A stretch of DNA of 12,723 nucleotides from Bacteroidales bacterium (GCA_029942205.1 JAOZTL010000004.1:9253-21975), one strand, 5' to 3'. Numbered from the stretch's first letter, positions 1-7,683 are shown. Notes: generated by a model not told the origin, from the letters alone. Made by a program: numbers and translations.

Positions 1-37
1 CTTTCCTTTACGTTTTTTTAAAGAATAAAACTAATTC

Positions 38-928
38 ATGATATTTTCTCCATTAAAATACGACATGCCATTATTTCGCCCTCCAAGCGAGGCATATTCG
101 CTGATTATACAAATTACTCGTGGCTGCTCATGGAATCGTTGCGCTTTTTGTGAAATGTATTCGTCTAAGAAATTTGGCATAAAAAAACTTGATGACATCC
201 TTAGCGAAATAAAACGAGCGGCACACTACGACAACTCAATACGCAAAGTGTTTTTGGCAGATGGCGATGCCATGGTGCTTTCTTTTAATAAGTTAATGCC
301 AATTTTGCAAGCACTAAACGATGCATTTCCTAAACTGACTCGAATATCCGCTTATGCTCGTCCGAAAGATATTGCAGCCAAATCGAATGCCGAATTGCAA
401 CAACTTCACGAAGCAGGACTAAAAATGCTGTACGTAGGCGTAGAAACGGGTAATGATGATTTGCTTCGACGAATCAATAAAGGCGAAACAGCTGCTTCTA
501 CTCAAAAAGGCTTGCTGAAAGCCAAACAAGCAGGCATCAAGAGTTCGGTGATGATTTTGAATGGATTAGGCGGCAAGCAGTACAGTCAAGCTCATGCCAT
601 CGATTCAGCCAAATTGCTAAACATGGTGCAACCCGATTATTTTTCGCTATTGGTTTTGAGTTTTCCTTTTGGCGAAGAGCATTACAAAAAACGCTTTGAT
701 GGTGAATACATTCCAATGAATATCGTGGAATTAATCGAAGAAACCAGACAAATGCTTTTGCATACAGAGTTGCAACAGAGCGTTTTTCGTAGCGATCATG
801 CGTCTAATTATTTGGTGCTGAAAGGAATCCTTGGTGCTGACAAACAAAAAGTTCTAACTCAAATAGATTTGGCATTACAAAACCCTGCTTTGGCTAATCT
901 GCGTAAAGAATGGCAAAGAGGATTATAA
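38..928 (+). CDS. Radical SAM protein of unassigned function
   Basis: This 296-residue protein is a radical SAM enzyme expected to bind one [4Fe-4S] cluster and cleave S-adenosylmethionine. The cluster motif is seen at Cys30, Cys35 and Cys38 (GCSWNRCAFC), spaced CX4CX2C rather than the classic CX3CX2C; from memory, a family of short radical SAM proteins with GCSHNxCxFCxMY shares this spacing. The preceding RPPSEAYSLIIQ and the later YVGVETGNDDLLRRINKG also fit that family and an Elp3/MiaB/NifB-type barrel. No B12-binding, TRAM or SPASM domain is visible. The ATG at 38 is chosen because it keeps the stretch before RPPSEA; no clear ribosome binding site precedes it, which is normal in Bacteroidota. 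The substrate cannot be told from sequence and the neighbouring genes give no clue. It appears to stand alone. Confidence 0.9.
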   Translation: MIFSPLKYDMPLFRPPSEAYSLIIQITRGCSWNRCAFCEMYSSKKFGIKKLDDILSEIKRAAHYDNSIRKVFLADGDAMVLSFNKLMPILQALNDAFPKLTRISAYARPKDIAAKSNAELQQLHEAGLKMLYVGVETGNDDLLRRINKGETAASTQKGLLKAKQAGIKSSVMILNGLGGKQYSQAHAIDSAKLLNMVQPDYFSLLVLSFPFGEEHYKKRFDGEYIPMNIVELIEETRQMLLHTELQQSVFRSDHASNYLVLKGILGADKQKVLTQIDLALQNPALANLRKEWQRGL

Positions 929-1008
929 GGATGAAAGTCTTATAAATCACAATGTTTTTTACATCAGTCCGTAAGTAATATTAAAAAAGTCTTCGACCTT
1001 ATCAGTGT

Positions 1009-1779
1009 ATGATTAATTTTGTTCACCCACGTTCTTCTTTTCGATTGGTTCAACTGTTTTTTTTGTTCCTATTAATTGTCGTGCAATTTTCTTGCAAAAA
1101 GTACGATGGTTGCATGAAACAGTCGGGCGAATCGATAGAAACACACCGACAACTCGACTATTTCGACGAAATTTTGTTGTACGATCATTTTGATGTGAGA
1201 TTGTATCCAGATACGGTAGATCAAATTGTGTTGCGTGGTGGACAATATTTATTGCCATCCGTAGAAACACTTGTTACCGACAGCACACTTGAGATTCACA
1301 ACAACAACTCGTGCCACTGGGTACGTAATTACGACGATTTAGTTTCGCTCGACATTCATTTTACTGATATTCACCGCATTCAAATACTCGGTGCAAGCAA
1401 ATTACGCTCGGCTGATACCATCAAAAGCGATCCGATTACCATCGAATTTAGTACCGACATTGCCGATTGTGATATTACCGTCGATTGTAGGTATGCTGCT
1501 GTAAATATGTACGAAACGCATGGCAGTGTTATCGTTCGAGGACAAACAATTTCTGCCCGAATGTATTTGGCTGGGGCTGGCACATTGGATTTTGGACAAT
1601 TGCATGCCCAACATGCATCGGTGCAACATCATGGTGCAGGAAAATTAGTTACTAATTCATATAAAACATTATATATCAATCAATCTGGAACGGGAAATAT
1701 TTATGTAAAACAAATTCCTGTGCGGTTTCGGATTCTCGAAAAATCAGGAACTGGCAGAATTATTTTTGAAGGTCTTTGA
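1009..1779 (+). CDS. DUF2807 (GIN domain) lipoprotein
   Basis: A 256-residue exported lipoprotein. Residues 12-28 form a hydrophobic signal segment ending in the lipobox VQFSC, so Cys29 is the probable lipidated residue and the protein should sit in the outer membrane or periplasm. From about residue 47 to the end it reads as the DUF2807/GIN domain ('putative auto-transporter adhesin, head GIN domain'): FDEILLYDHFDVRLYP, then short beta-strand repeats rich in Gly, Ser and Thr (ILGASKLRS, LAGAGTLDF, HHGAGKLVT, QSGTGNIYV, KSGTGRIIF) typical of a stacked beta-helix. The biochemical role of this family is not established. The next gene starts 21 bp downstream on the same strand, so the two are probably co-transcribed. 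Its 3' end (GGTCTTTGA) resembles the start of the dispersed repeat described elsewhere, but too weakly to count as a copy. Confidence 0.85.
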   Translation: MINFVHPRSSFRLVQLFFLFLLIVVQFSCKKYDGCMKQSGESIETHRQLDYFDEILLYDHFDVRLYPDTVDQIVLRGGQYLLPSVETLVTDSTLEIHNNNSCHWVRNYDDLVSLDIHFTDIHRIQILGASKLRSADTIKSDPITIEFSTDIADCDITVDCRYAAVNMYETHGSVIVRGQTISARMYLAGAGTLDFGQLHAQHASVQHHGAGKLVTNSYKTLYINQSGTGNIYVKQIPVRFRILEKSGTGRIIFEGL

Positions 1780-1800
1780 ACTTAATATTTAATTGTAATT

Positions 1801-2886
1801 ATGATAAATAAACTAGTTTTTTTATGGCTAATTCTATTTCTCTTGGCACTCACCAATGCACGAAGCCAGTCGAATAATTATGTCAGTGGAGCTGTTTATC
1901 ATGGTTTTGTGTTGCCACATCACAACGAAATGTTTGGTTTGATTGATAAGCGAGTCAATTCATTCGATCTTACGTGGAGCATGCAAAGTAGTGGGGGCAA
2001 GGCATGGCACTCGTTATACGATTATCCAGTGATTGGGCTTGGCGTGTTTTATTCGGACTTATCCAATGATGTTGTTTTTGGTAAATCCTATGCTGTCTAT
2101 GCATTTATGGATCGTGTGTACCGACAGCAAAAAGAACGACAAATTACGTTTCGTACTGCCGTGGGAGTTGCTTATTTGACCAAACCATTTGATTTGGAGC
2201 AAAATAATCGAAACTTCATAATCGGCTCGCATGGAAATGCATTTATTCAACTGGGCTTTTTTGTACAAAAAAAACATTCCGAACGCTTCACGCTAACCAA
2301 TGGACTGAGCATCACGCATGAGTCCAACGGCTCGCTGAAGAAACCCAATTTGGGCATCAATATTCTATCGTACAAAATGATGTTCAGTTTCCGAACCAAC
2401 ACGGAGACTGCATTACGCAAAGAATTGGAATTTACTCCTTTTTCCAAGCATTTTGAGTATGACTTGTTTGCCGCCATTGCTCAAAAACAGGCAGAAATAA
2501 ACAGCGAATATTTTTATGTTCCAGTGTTGAGTGTTGATATTCGCCGCAGATATTCACTCAAAAATAGCTATGGCATTGGTTTTGATTTGTTTCGTGATTT
2601 TTCGAGAGACAGTTATTTGAATTCACAATTTGGGATTACAAGCCCAGAAACAAACGATTATTTGTATGCTGGCACACATTTGTCGTATAATTTTATTTTA
2701 AACAAATTTTCGTTTATTGCTCAATGGGGCTTTTTTGTCTATCGACGTGCCGAATTTTATCAATCAGTTTACCACCGTTTGGCTCTTAATTATCGGTTTA
2801 CGAAATACACATCGATGCATGTTGGGCTAAAAACGTATTATGCCAAAGCCGATTTTATTGAGTGGGGAATTGGTTTGCATTTATAG
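1801..2886 (+). CDS. Acyloxyacyl hydrolase / PagL-like lipid A 3-O-deacylase
   Basis: A 361-residue predicted outer-membrane beta-barrel protein. Residues 1-20 form a signal peptide with cleavage likely near LTNA. The PagL signature is seen at residues 173-187, HESNGSLKKPNLGIN, which matches the HxSNxxxKxPNxGI stretch of Pseudomonas PagL; His173 and Ser175 would be the catalytic pair. PagL enzymes remove the 3-O-linked acyl chain from lipid A at the outer membrane. The position matching the PagL catalytic glutamate is Asn187 here. The protein is about twice the length of Pseudomonas PagL, with an extra region after residue 200 rich in alternating aromatic residues (for example LSYNFILNKFSFIAQWGFFVY), suggesting further strands. 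It follows the DUF2807 lipoprotein by 21 bp. Family assignment is fairly secure; deacylase activity is inferred. Confidence 0.8.
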   Translation: MINKLVFLWLILFLLALTNARSQSNNYVSGAVYHGFVLPHHNEMFGLIDKRVNSFDLTWSMQSSGGKAWHSLYDYPVIGLGVFYSDLSNDVVFGKSYAVYAFMDRVYRQQKERQITFRTAVGVAYLTKPFDLEQNNRNFIIGSHGNAFIQLGFFVQKKHSERFTLTNGLSITHESNGSLKKPNLGINILSYKMMFSFRTNTETALRKELEFTPFSKHFEYDLFAAIAQKQAEINSEYFYVPVLSVDIRRRYSLKNSYGIGFDLFRDFSRDSYLNSQFGITSPETNDYLYAGTHLSYNFILNKFSFIAQWGFFVYRRAEFYQSVYHRLALNYRFTKYTSMHVGLKTYYAKADFIEWGIGLHL

Positions 2887-3125
2887 CCATTTCTATTTTA
2901 CCGAGTTAATGTTATTTGATTATTAGTGCATTATCTCTTTTTTTGAGACTTATTAGACAAAAAAAAATAGTAGAAAGTAGAAAGAAAAGCAGCATGTTTT
3001 AGGCTGAAAAGTATTGCTATTAACAAAAAACTTTTGACTTTTACTCTTATCATAAAACAGATAAATAAACTGATTAACAGCAAGTTTCAACTTCGGAAAA
3101 TAGAATTATTCATAATGAAAAAAGT
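2887..3125. other. AT-rich intergenic region before the ABC ATPase gene
   Basis: No gene, no clear terminator and no TAnnTTTG box were found here. It contains a T run followed by an A run around 2939-2968, then purine-rich AGTAGAAAG repeats at about 2968-2990. A five-codon open frame (MKKVC, 3115-3132) overlaps the start of the next gene. Confidence 0.5.
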
Positions 3126-4178
3126 ATGTTAGAATTAAAAGGAATTGATAAGAAGTATAAAGATTTTTCGATAAAAAACATTGATTTGAAAATCGAAAAA
3201 GGCGATTATTTTGTATTATTAGGGGCATCAGGGGCAGGAAAATCTTTGATTCTTGAAATTATAGCAGGCATTATTCGACCAGATAAAGGAATGCTGTGGT
3301 TTAATAATCAAGACATCACGCAACTTTCGATTCAGCAACGCCCGTTTGGAATTGTTTTTCAGGATTATGCTATTTTTCCGCATCTAACGGTGTTTCAGAA
3401 TATTGCTTACTCGCTAAAAAAGAAGAAACTGAATAAAACAGAAATCCAACGCCTAGTAAACGAACAAGCAGCAGCAATGAATGTGGATCATTTGCTACAT
3501 CGTAGCCCTAAAACGCTTTCTGGTGGCGAAAAGCAACGTGTCGCTTTGGCTCGTACGCTGATTGCAAAGCCCGAAATTTTGCTTCTCGACGAGCCGCTCT
3601 CTGCACTCGATATTCAGTTACAAGCCGACTTGCGACAACGGCTGAAGGAATTGCATCGTCAAGGGCAAACCATCGTGCATGTAACTCATAACTACAACGA
3701 GGCCATTGCATTGAGTAATAAAATAGGCATCATACAAGCTGGAGAGATTTTGCAAGCGGGCGAAATTCATAATATTCTGAATCATCCGAAAAATAAATTT
3801 GTGGCTGATTTTACAGGACATCCCAATTTTTTTGAAGGAAAATTGGTGAGACAAAACGATCAACTTTGGATAGAAATTGGAAAACATCAAATATTTGCCA
3901 GCACAAACGAACGTGAAGGTGAAGGCTCTATTTTTGTACGAAACGAAGATATTACGATTTATAAGGAGCAACAATTGTCGAGTGCGAGGAATAATTTGCA
4001 AGGAGTAATTATAGACATTGTGCCAAACTCGAATGGGGTAGAAGTGAAGATAAATGCCGATGGACTAGTATTTGTTGCTTTAATCACACAAATGTCGGTG
4101 AGGAAGCTTCAACTGGAAATCGACAAAACGGTATGGCTCTCGTTTAAGGCTAGCGCAGTGAAATTCTATAAAAACTAG
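3126..4178 (+). CDS. Molybdate/tungstate-type ABC transporter ATP-binding protein (ModC/WtpC-like)
   Basis: A 350-residue cytoplasmic ATPase of the import ABC class. Seen motifs: Walker A GASGAGKS (33-40), Q-loop VFQDYAIFPH with Gln79, signature LSGGEKQR (131-138), Walker B ILLLDEP (151-157), D-loop SALD (159-162) and switch His188 in HVTHN. The region after about residue 235 carries a C-terminal extension ending in a TOBE-like domain (about 285-347, from NLQGVIIDIV to VWLSFKASAVKFY), as in the molybdate, tungstate, sulfate and spermidine ATPases. Molybdate is preferred because the next gene resembles MobB. No permease or substrate-binding protein is encoded within the window, so its partners are elsewhere or it stands alone. 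The ATG at 3126 is the only one giving a normal N-terminus. The TAG stop overlaps the first base or two of a dispersed repeat copy (4177-4216). Confidence 0.85.
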   Translation: MLELKGIDKKYKDFSIKNIDLKIEKGDYFVLLGASGAGKSLILEIIAGIIRPDKGMLWFNNQDITQLSIQQRPFGIVFQDYAIFPHLTVFQNIAYSLKKKKLNKTEIQRLVNEQAAAMNVDHLLHRSPKTLSGGEKQRVALARTLIAKPEILLLDEPLSALDIQLQADLRQRLKELHRQGQTIVHVTHNYNEAIALSNKIGIIQAGEILQAGEIHNILNHPKNKFVADFTGHPNFFEGKLVRQNDQLWIEIGKHQIFASTNEREGEGSIFVRNEDITIYKEQQLSSARNNLQGVIIDIVPNSNGVEVKINADGLVFVALITQMSVRKLQLEIDKTVWLSFKASAVKFYKN

Positions 4179-4216
4179 GTCTTTGATCTTTTTGATGTTG
4201 TTTATGCAATTCTATA
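4177..4216 (+). repeat. Dispersed repeat copy R1
   Basis: Starts within the TAG stop codon of the ABC ATPase gene. It begins AGGTCTTTGATCT, which can fold as AGGTC-TTT-GATCT with one G-T pair, followed by five T and the tail GATGTTGTTTATGCA. It aligns with the copies at 6644, 6781 (minus), 8945, 9045 (minus) and 11739. It may double as a weak terminator. Confidence 0.75.
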
Positions 4217-4406
4217 AATCCATTTTTTAAAAATAACTAATTAATTTTGTTCACACAATTTAGTGTATACTGAATTGCTGTTATAATTGTGATTTAGAAA
4301 ATGAATTATTTTTTATTTGTTTTTATGAGTGAAAACAGGAAGAAAAGAAACGTTTTAAATTCATAATTAGGTGAGCATTTCAGTATAAAATAACAAATAC
4401 CGAACG
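4217..4406. promoter_or_regulatory. Possible promoter (-7 box) for the MobB-like gene
   Basis: This stretch holds TAATTTTG at 4242-4249, which fits the Bacteroidota -7 consensus TAnnTTTG; no TTTG lies at the expected -33 distance, only a T run at 4223. A start near 4256 would give a leader of about 150 nt. The leader could pair CACAATT (4254-4260) with AATTGTG (4285-4291). Weak support. Confidence 0.3.
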
Positions 4407-4958
4407 ATGAATCCTATTCGATTGCCAGGTCTGCTTCTCATTGGGGGAGCAACACGTAACGTGGGCAAAACAAGCTTTACGACAACTATTATTCGACAAT
4501 TTGCCATCCAACATGCCATTGTGGGGCTGAAAATAAAAACGCTCTACGAAGGCGACAGCTTTTTTCATGGAAAAGATAGAAATCCACTGGAGGGCGATTA
4601 TCTAATTACCGAAGAAACTGATACAAAAAGTACCGAAGATACTTCGCGAATGCTGGCTGCTGGGGCGCAACGTGTGTTCAAAATAAAAACAAAAGCAACG
4701 CATCTGGCTGAGGCTTTTGCGCAATTGCAGCGAGAAATACAGCACGATGGCTTGTGGATTTGCGAATCCAATAGCTTGCGAGATGCTGTAACGCCTGATT
4801 TGTTTTTATTGATTAAGCATAAGCAAATGAGAGATATGAAGCCAAGTGCCGAACGCTTACAGCGTTTGTCCGACCAAATTGTATGGACGGATGGCGAACA
4901 GCATTTGTTTAACTTTGATAGTATAAAAGTTAAAGATGGGTGCTGGTTTCGTGTTTAA
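4407..4958 (+). CDS. MobB-like P-loop nucleotide-binding protein
   Basis: A 183-residue cytoplasmic protein with a Walker A at residues 15-22, in the context LLIGGATRNVGKTSF. The motif follows the first beta-strand directly, as in the SIMIBI class (MobB, CooC, dethiobiotin synthetase). A second strand ends WICESNSLRD (117-125), where Glu120 sits where MobB-type proteins carry their conserved acidic residue. MobB is a GTP-binding accessory protein of molybdopterin guanine dinucleotide synthesis. Length fits a single-domain MobB-like protein. The preceding gene is a ModC-like ATPase with TOBE domain, 228 bp upstream, which supports a link to molybdenum, though the gap suggests separate transcription. 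The middle part (EGDSFFHGKDRNPLEGDYLI) is not typical of E. coli MobB, so another metal-cofactor or small-molecule role remains possible. The nucleotide-binding call is firmer than the pathway call. Confidence 0.6.
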   Translation: MNPIRLPGLLLIGGATRNVGKTSFTTTIIRQFAIQHAIVGLKIKTLYEGDSFFHGKDRNPLEGDYLITEETDTKSTEDTSRMLAAGAQRVFKIKTKATHLAEAFAQLQREIQHDGLWICESNSLRDAVTPDLFLLIKHKQMRDMKPSAERLQRLSDQIVWTDGEQHLFNFDSIKVKDGCWFRV

Positions 4959-5430
4959 AGCATACTTTTTTGCTCAAAAAAAATACTGTAAAAACGGTGG
5001 TATAATCCCTAAGTAATACCAATTTAATATCAAAACACCCGAAATAAATTCAAAATATTTTTTTGTTTTATAATCTTCAAATGTTCAGCATAGCCGTAGC
5101 TACGGTTAAAATTTCAAGTGCAGTAAAACGGAAAAAGATAACGGATTTATCGGGTGTTTTGGTATTGAATTGGGATAACATGTTTTTTTTGAAAAAAAAC
5201 TTTGATGAGGATAAACCATCGTAAGAAAGTTTTTCTTTATTTTTGGAAGCGCAAAATGCGATGTTGCTAAATATTTTATTACTTTTGTTTCAAAATTGAC
5301 TCTCATAGACTATTTTATTGAGTACTAGTGATTTATGATCGTAAGATGTAGAAATTGCTGTGATTAAAAGTACTGTGTTGGGTTGGTTTTTACCTCAGAT
5401 CTGATTATTCACTACAAAAAACACATACAA
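4959..5430. other. Long intergenic region with an inverted-repeat element
   Basis: 472 bp without a convincing gene; a 66-residue minus-strand frame at 5106-5306 runs across the inverted repeat and looks spurious. It contains the MITE-like element at 5011-5181 and two TAnnTTTG boxes on the plus strand, TATTTTTG at 5238-5245 and TACTTTTG at 5280-5287, neither with a TTTG at the right -33 distance. Either could drive the dehydrogenase gene at 5431. Confidence 0.6.
5011..5181. repeat. MITE-like element with imperfect 31-bp terminal inverted repeats
   Basis: The left arm 5011-5041 and the reverse complement of the right arm 5151-5181 match at 26 of 31 positions, with the innermost 11 (CAAAACACCCG) identical. 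The 109 bp between them encode nothing and have a perfect 12-bp palindrome at 5094-5105, CCGTAGCTACGG. Size, non-coding interior and ends suggest a non-autonomous transposon or the remnant of an insertion sequence. I could not identify a target-site duplication or assign a family. Confidence 0.6.
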
Positions 5431-6645
5431 ATGGACAAAATCAAAGTAGGGATCCTGCAAGAAACCAAAACACCACCAGATAGACGTGTAGCAATACCAC
5501 CAAAGCAAGCCGTTGATTTATTAAAGAAATTTCCGAATGTCGAATTATTTATTCAGCCTAGCGAGTTGCGTGCGTATACCGACAAAGAATACACTGACTT
5601 AGGACTCACGCTATCCGATGATTTGACACATTGCGACATTTTGATTGGAGTAAAAGAAGTAGACATGCCTTCTTTATTGCCAAATAAAACATACTTATTC
5701 TTTTCTCATACAGCCAAAAGACAAGCGTACAATCGTCCGTTATTGCAATTGGTGTTAGAAAAAAATATTCGTTTGATCGATTACGAATATCTTACCAACC
5801 AAGACAACATGCGTTTGGTTGCATTCGGACGCTGGGCTGGCATTGTAGGTGCATACAATAGTTTGATAGCTTACGGACAACGGTTTGGAACATACGACAT
5901 GAAGCGTGCAAATGCATGCCACGACATGGACGAGTTTTTTGACGAACTGGCAAAAGTGAAATTAGGCAAAAGTAAAGTTCTTATCTCAGGTGGCGGACGT
6001 GTAGCTCATGGAGCAGAAGAGGTTCTCGAAAAAATAGGTATTCCGAAAGTTAGCCCACAAAATTTTCTAAAAAAAGAATTTGACCATGCTGTATACACAC
6101 AAATAGATCCATGGCATTACATGAAACGCAAAGATAAGGATGTATTTGATTTAGAACATTTCTTTAAGCACCCTTACGAATATGAATCGAACTTTCTACC
6201 GTACACCAAAGTAAGCGACATGTACATCGCCTGTCATTTTTGGGATCAACGTTCGCCTCGTTTCTTCACTGCCAAAGACATGCAATCAAGCGATTTTCGT
6301 ATCAAAGTTGTTGGTGATGTCAGTTGTGATATTGATGGACCTATCCCGTCTACAATAAAAGCATCTACCATCAAAGATCCTTTCTATGGCTACAATGCGC
6401 TTACCCAAAAAGAAACAGATCCGTTTAGCGAAAATAATATTACAGTAATGGCTGTTGATAATTTGCCTGGAGAAGCTCCTCGCAATGCGTCGATTGACTT
6501 TGGTAATGACTTAATCGATACCGTATTCCCATCACTATTTGGGGAGGATTCCGAAGGAATTATCGAAAGAGCAACCATTACGAAAGATGGAAAATTAACT
6601 CCGAATTTTGTATATTTACAAGATTTTGCTGAAGGGAAAGACTAA
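5431..6645 (+). CDS. Saccharopine dehydrogenase (L-lysine-forming)/alanine dehydrogenase-family oxidoreductase
   Basis: A 404-residue cytoplasmic NAD(P)-dependent enzyme of the AlaDH/PNT fold. The N-terminal domain begins KVGILQETKTPPDRRVAIPP, the usual substrate-domain opening, with FFSHTAKRQ (91-98) in the position of the FxHxxK region of LYS1-type saccharopine dehydrogenases. A Rossmann nucleotide motif is seen at 185-194, ISGGGRVAHG. Further family marks are GDVSCDIDGPIPST (295-308) and AVDNLPGEAPRNAS (341-354), which resemble the DVSxD and VDxLPxxxPRxAS stretches of LYS1. Bacteroidota carry this protein widely and it is annotated variously as saccharopine or alanine dehydrogenase; the true substrate is uncertain. 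The ATG at 5431 is preferred over an upstream in-frame TTG at 5383 because it places MDKIKVGI directly at the first beta-strand. The TAA stop is followed at once by a dispersed repeat copy and then a strong terminator. Confidence 0.8.
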   Translation: MDKIKVGILQETKTPPDRRVAIPPKQAVDLLKKFPNVELFIQPSELRAYTDKEYTDLGLTLSDDLTHCDILIGVKEVDMPSLLPNKTYLFFSHTAKRQAYNRPLLQLVLEKNIRLIDYEYLTNQDNMRLVAFGRWAGIVGAYNSLIAYGQRFGTYDMKRANACHDMDEFFDELAKVKLGKSKVLISGGGRVAHGAEEVLEKIGIPKVSPQNFLKKEFDHAVYTQIDPWHYMKRKDKDVFDLEHFFKHPYEYESNFLPYTKVSDMYIACHFWDQRSPRFFTAKDMQSSDFRIKVVGDVSCDIDGPIPSTIKASTIKDPFYGYNALTQKETDPFSENNITVMAVDNLPGEAPRNASIDFGNDLIDTVFPSLFGEDSEGIIERATITKDGKLTPNFVYLQDFAEGKD

Positions 6646-6683
6646 GGTCTTACACCTTTTTTGATGTTACTTGCGCATTTATA
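6644..6683 (+). repeat. Dispersed repeat copy R2
   Basis: Begins inside the TAA stop codon of the dehydrogenase gene. AAGGTCTTACACCTT can form an AAGGT/ACCTT stem followed by a T run, then the tail GATGTTACTTGCGCA. It faces copy R3 across the terminator at 6690-6727. Confidence 0.8.
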
Positions 6684-6689
6684 AAACAA

Positions 6690-6727
6690 AACACCTCATA
6701 ATACTCAATTATGAGGTGTTTTTGTTT
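6690..6727. terminator. Bidirectional intrinsic terminator between dehydrogenase gene and pyrF
   Basis: A perfect 13-bp stem, AACACCTCATAAT (6690-6702) with ATTATGAGGTGTT (6708-6720), closes a 5-nt loop. It is followed by TTTTTGTTT on the plus strand, and the A-rich run before it (AAAACAAA) gives a T-rich tail on the minus strand. It lies between two convergent genes and should end both transcripts. Confidence 0.9.
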
Positions 6728-6780
6728 ATGATAAATTAAATAAGCCAACAAACCCTCCGAAGGACAAAAAATAATTGTAT

Positions 6781-6824
6781 TTGTATACATTTGCGTAAGC
6801 TACATCAAAAAGGGCGAAGATCTA
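6781..6824 (-). repeat. Dispersed repeat copy R3, overlapping the end of pyrF
   Basis: Read on the minus strand it starts TAGATCTTCGCCCT, then TTTTGATGTAGCTTACGCA. The TGA stop of pyrF lies within the TTTTTGATG part, so the last codons of pyrF (L-D-L-R-P-F-stop) are supplied by the repeat. Confidence 0.75.
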
Positions 6825-7629
6825 ATAATTCGGACATTTCTGTTTGCAATTCAAAAGCTTTCTGTCTTGCTACTGCTGCAAAATCGGATGTTTGATCCGC
6901 ATAAATAATTCCTCTCGAAGAATTTACGATAAGCCCACAGTCTTTGGTCATTCCGTATTTTGCAACTTCTTGTAACCTTCCGCCTTGTGCTCCGACTCCT
7001 GGAACGAGTAAAAAGTTTTTTGGTACAATTTCCCTAATTCCCTTTAATTCTTTGGCTTTGGTAGCACCCACAACGTACATTATTCGTTCATGATTTGCCC
7101 ATTCTTTTGATTTACGCAATACTTTCTCAAATAATTTTTCGCCATTATCCGTCATAAATTGAAAATCGGAAGCACCTTCATTGGATGTTAATGCCAACAA
7201 AATAACCCATTTATTCTCAAAACTCAAAAACGGATCAACCGAATCTCTCCCCATGTACGGCGCAACAGTAACCGAATCGAAAGCCAAACGCTCAAAAAAT
7301 GCTTTGGCGTACATCGCAGAGGTGTTCCCGATGTCGCCACGCTTGGCATCAGCTATCAGAAAAATATCAGGATACAAGCTTTTGATATAACTAATCGTTC
7401 GTTCCAGGCTTACGAGTCCTTTTATTCCTTGACTTTCATAAAATGCAAGATTCGGTTTATAAGCAATCACCAAGTCGTGCGTCGCATTAATAATCGCTTT
7501 GTTAAACTCAAAAATAGGATCAACAGCTGTTTGCAAATGTTTTGGAATTTTTTGATAATCCGTATCTAAACCAATACACAAAAAACTTTTTTTTATTTTT
7601 ATTTGCTCTACTAATTGCGAATATTTCAT
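6805..7629 (-). CDS. pyrF: Orotidine 5'-phosphate decarboxylase
   Basis: A 274-residue cytoplasmic enzyme that decarboxylates OMP to UMP, the last step of de novo pyrimidine synthesis. Seen motifs: FLCIGLDTD (16-24) with the substrate-binding aspartate, AYKPN with Lys58, and the catalytic stretch ADAKRGDIGNT (93-103) carrying the Asp94-Lys96-Asp99 set. Also VAPYMGRDS and the phosphate-binding VPGVGAQGG. The length and these motif forms match the longer 'type 2' OMP decarboxylases common in Bacteroidota. It lies 54 bp downstream of prfA on the same strand with no terminator or promoter box between, so it is probably the second gene of that operon. Its final residues are encoded by a copy of the dispersed repeat, an unusual ending; the true family C-terminus would be expected near the preceding SELL. 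The call is secure. Confidence 0.95.
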   Translation of the reverse strand: MKYSQLVEQIKIKKSFLCIGLDTDYQKIPKHLQTAVDPIFEFNKAIINATHDLVIAYKPNLAFYESQGIKGLVSLERTISYIKSLYPDIFLIADAKRGDIGNTSAMYAKAFFERLAFDSVTVAPYMGRDSVDPFLSFENKWVILLALTSNEGASDFQFMTDNGEKLFEKVLRKSKEWANHERIMYVVGATKAKELKGIREIVPKNFLLVPGVGAQGGRLQEVAKYGMTKDCGLIVNSSRGIIYADQTSDFAAVARQKAFELQTEMSELLDLRPF

Positions 7630-7683
7630 AGTCTATTATTTTTTGATGGATGTTTTTTTATACTTACCCATTCACGAAGTTTC

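Noticed and set aside
940..1000. Further copies of the dispersed repeat after the radical SAM gene and at 1769
   Set aside because: AAAGTCTTCGACCTT at 986-1000 matches the hairpin block well and GGTCTTTGAACTT at 1772 partly, but both lack the tail block, so they are not counted.
5106..5306. 66-residue minus-strand open frame
   Set aside because: It runs through the right arm of the inverted-repeat element and shows no domain or transposase feature.
6644..6824. R2-R3 and R4-R5 pairs as two copies of one larger transposon with terminal inverted repeats
   Set aside because: The pairs span different lengths (181 and 142 bp) and their inner sequences are unrelated, so independent short repeats fit better.
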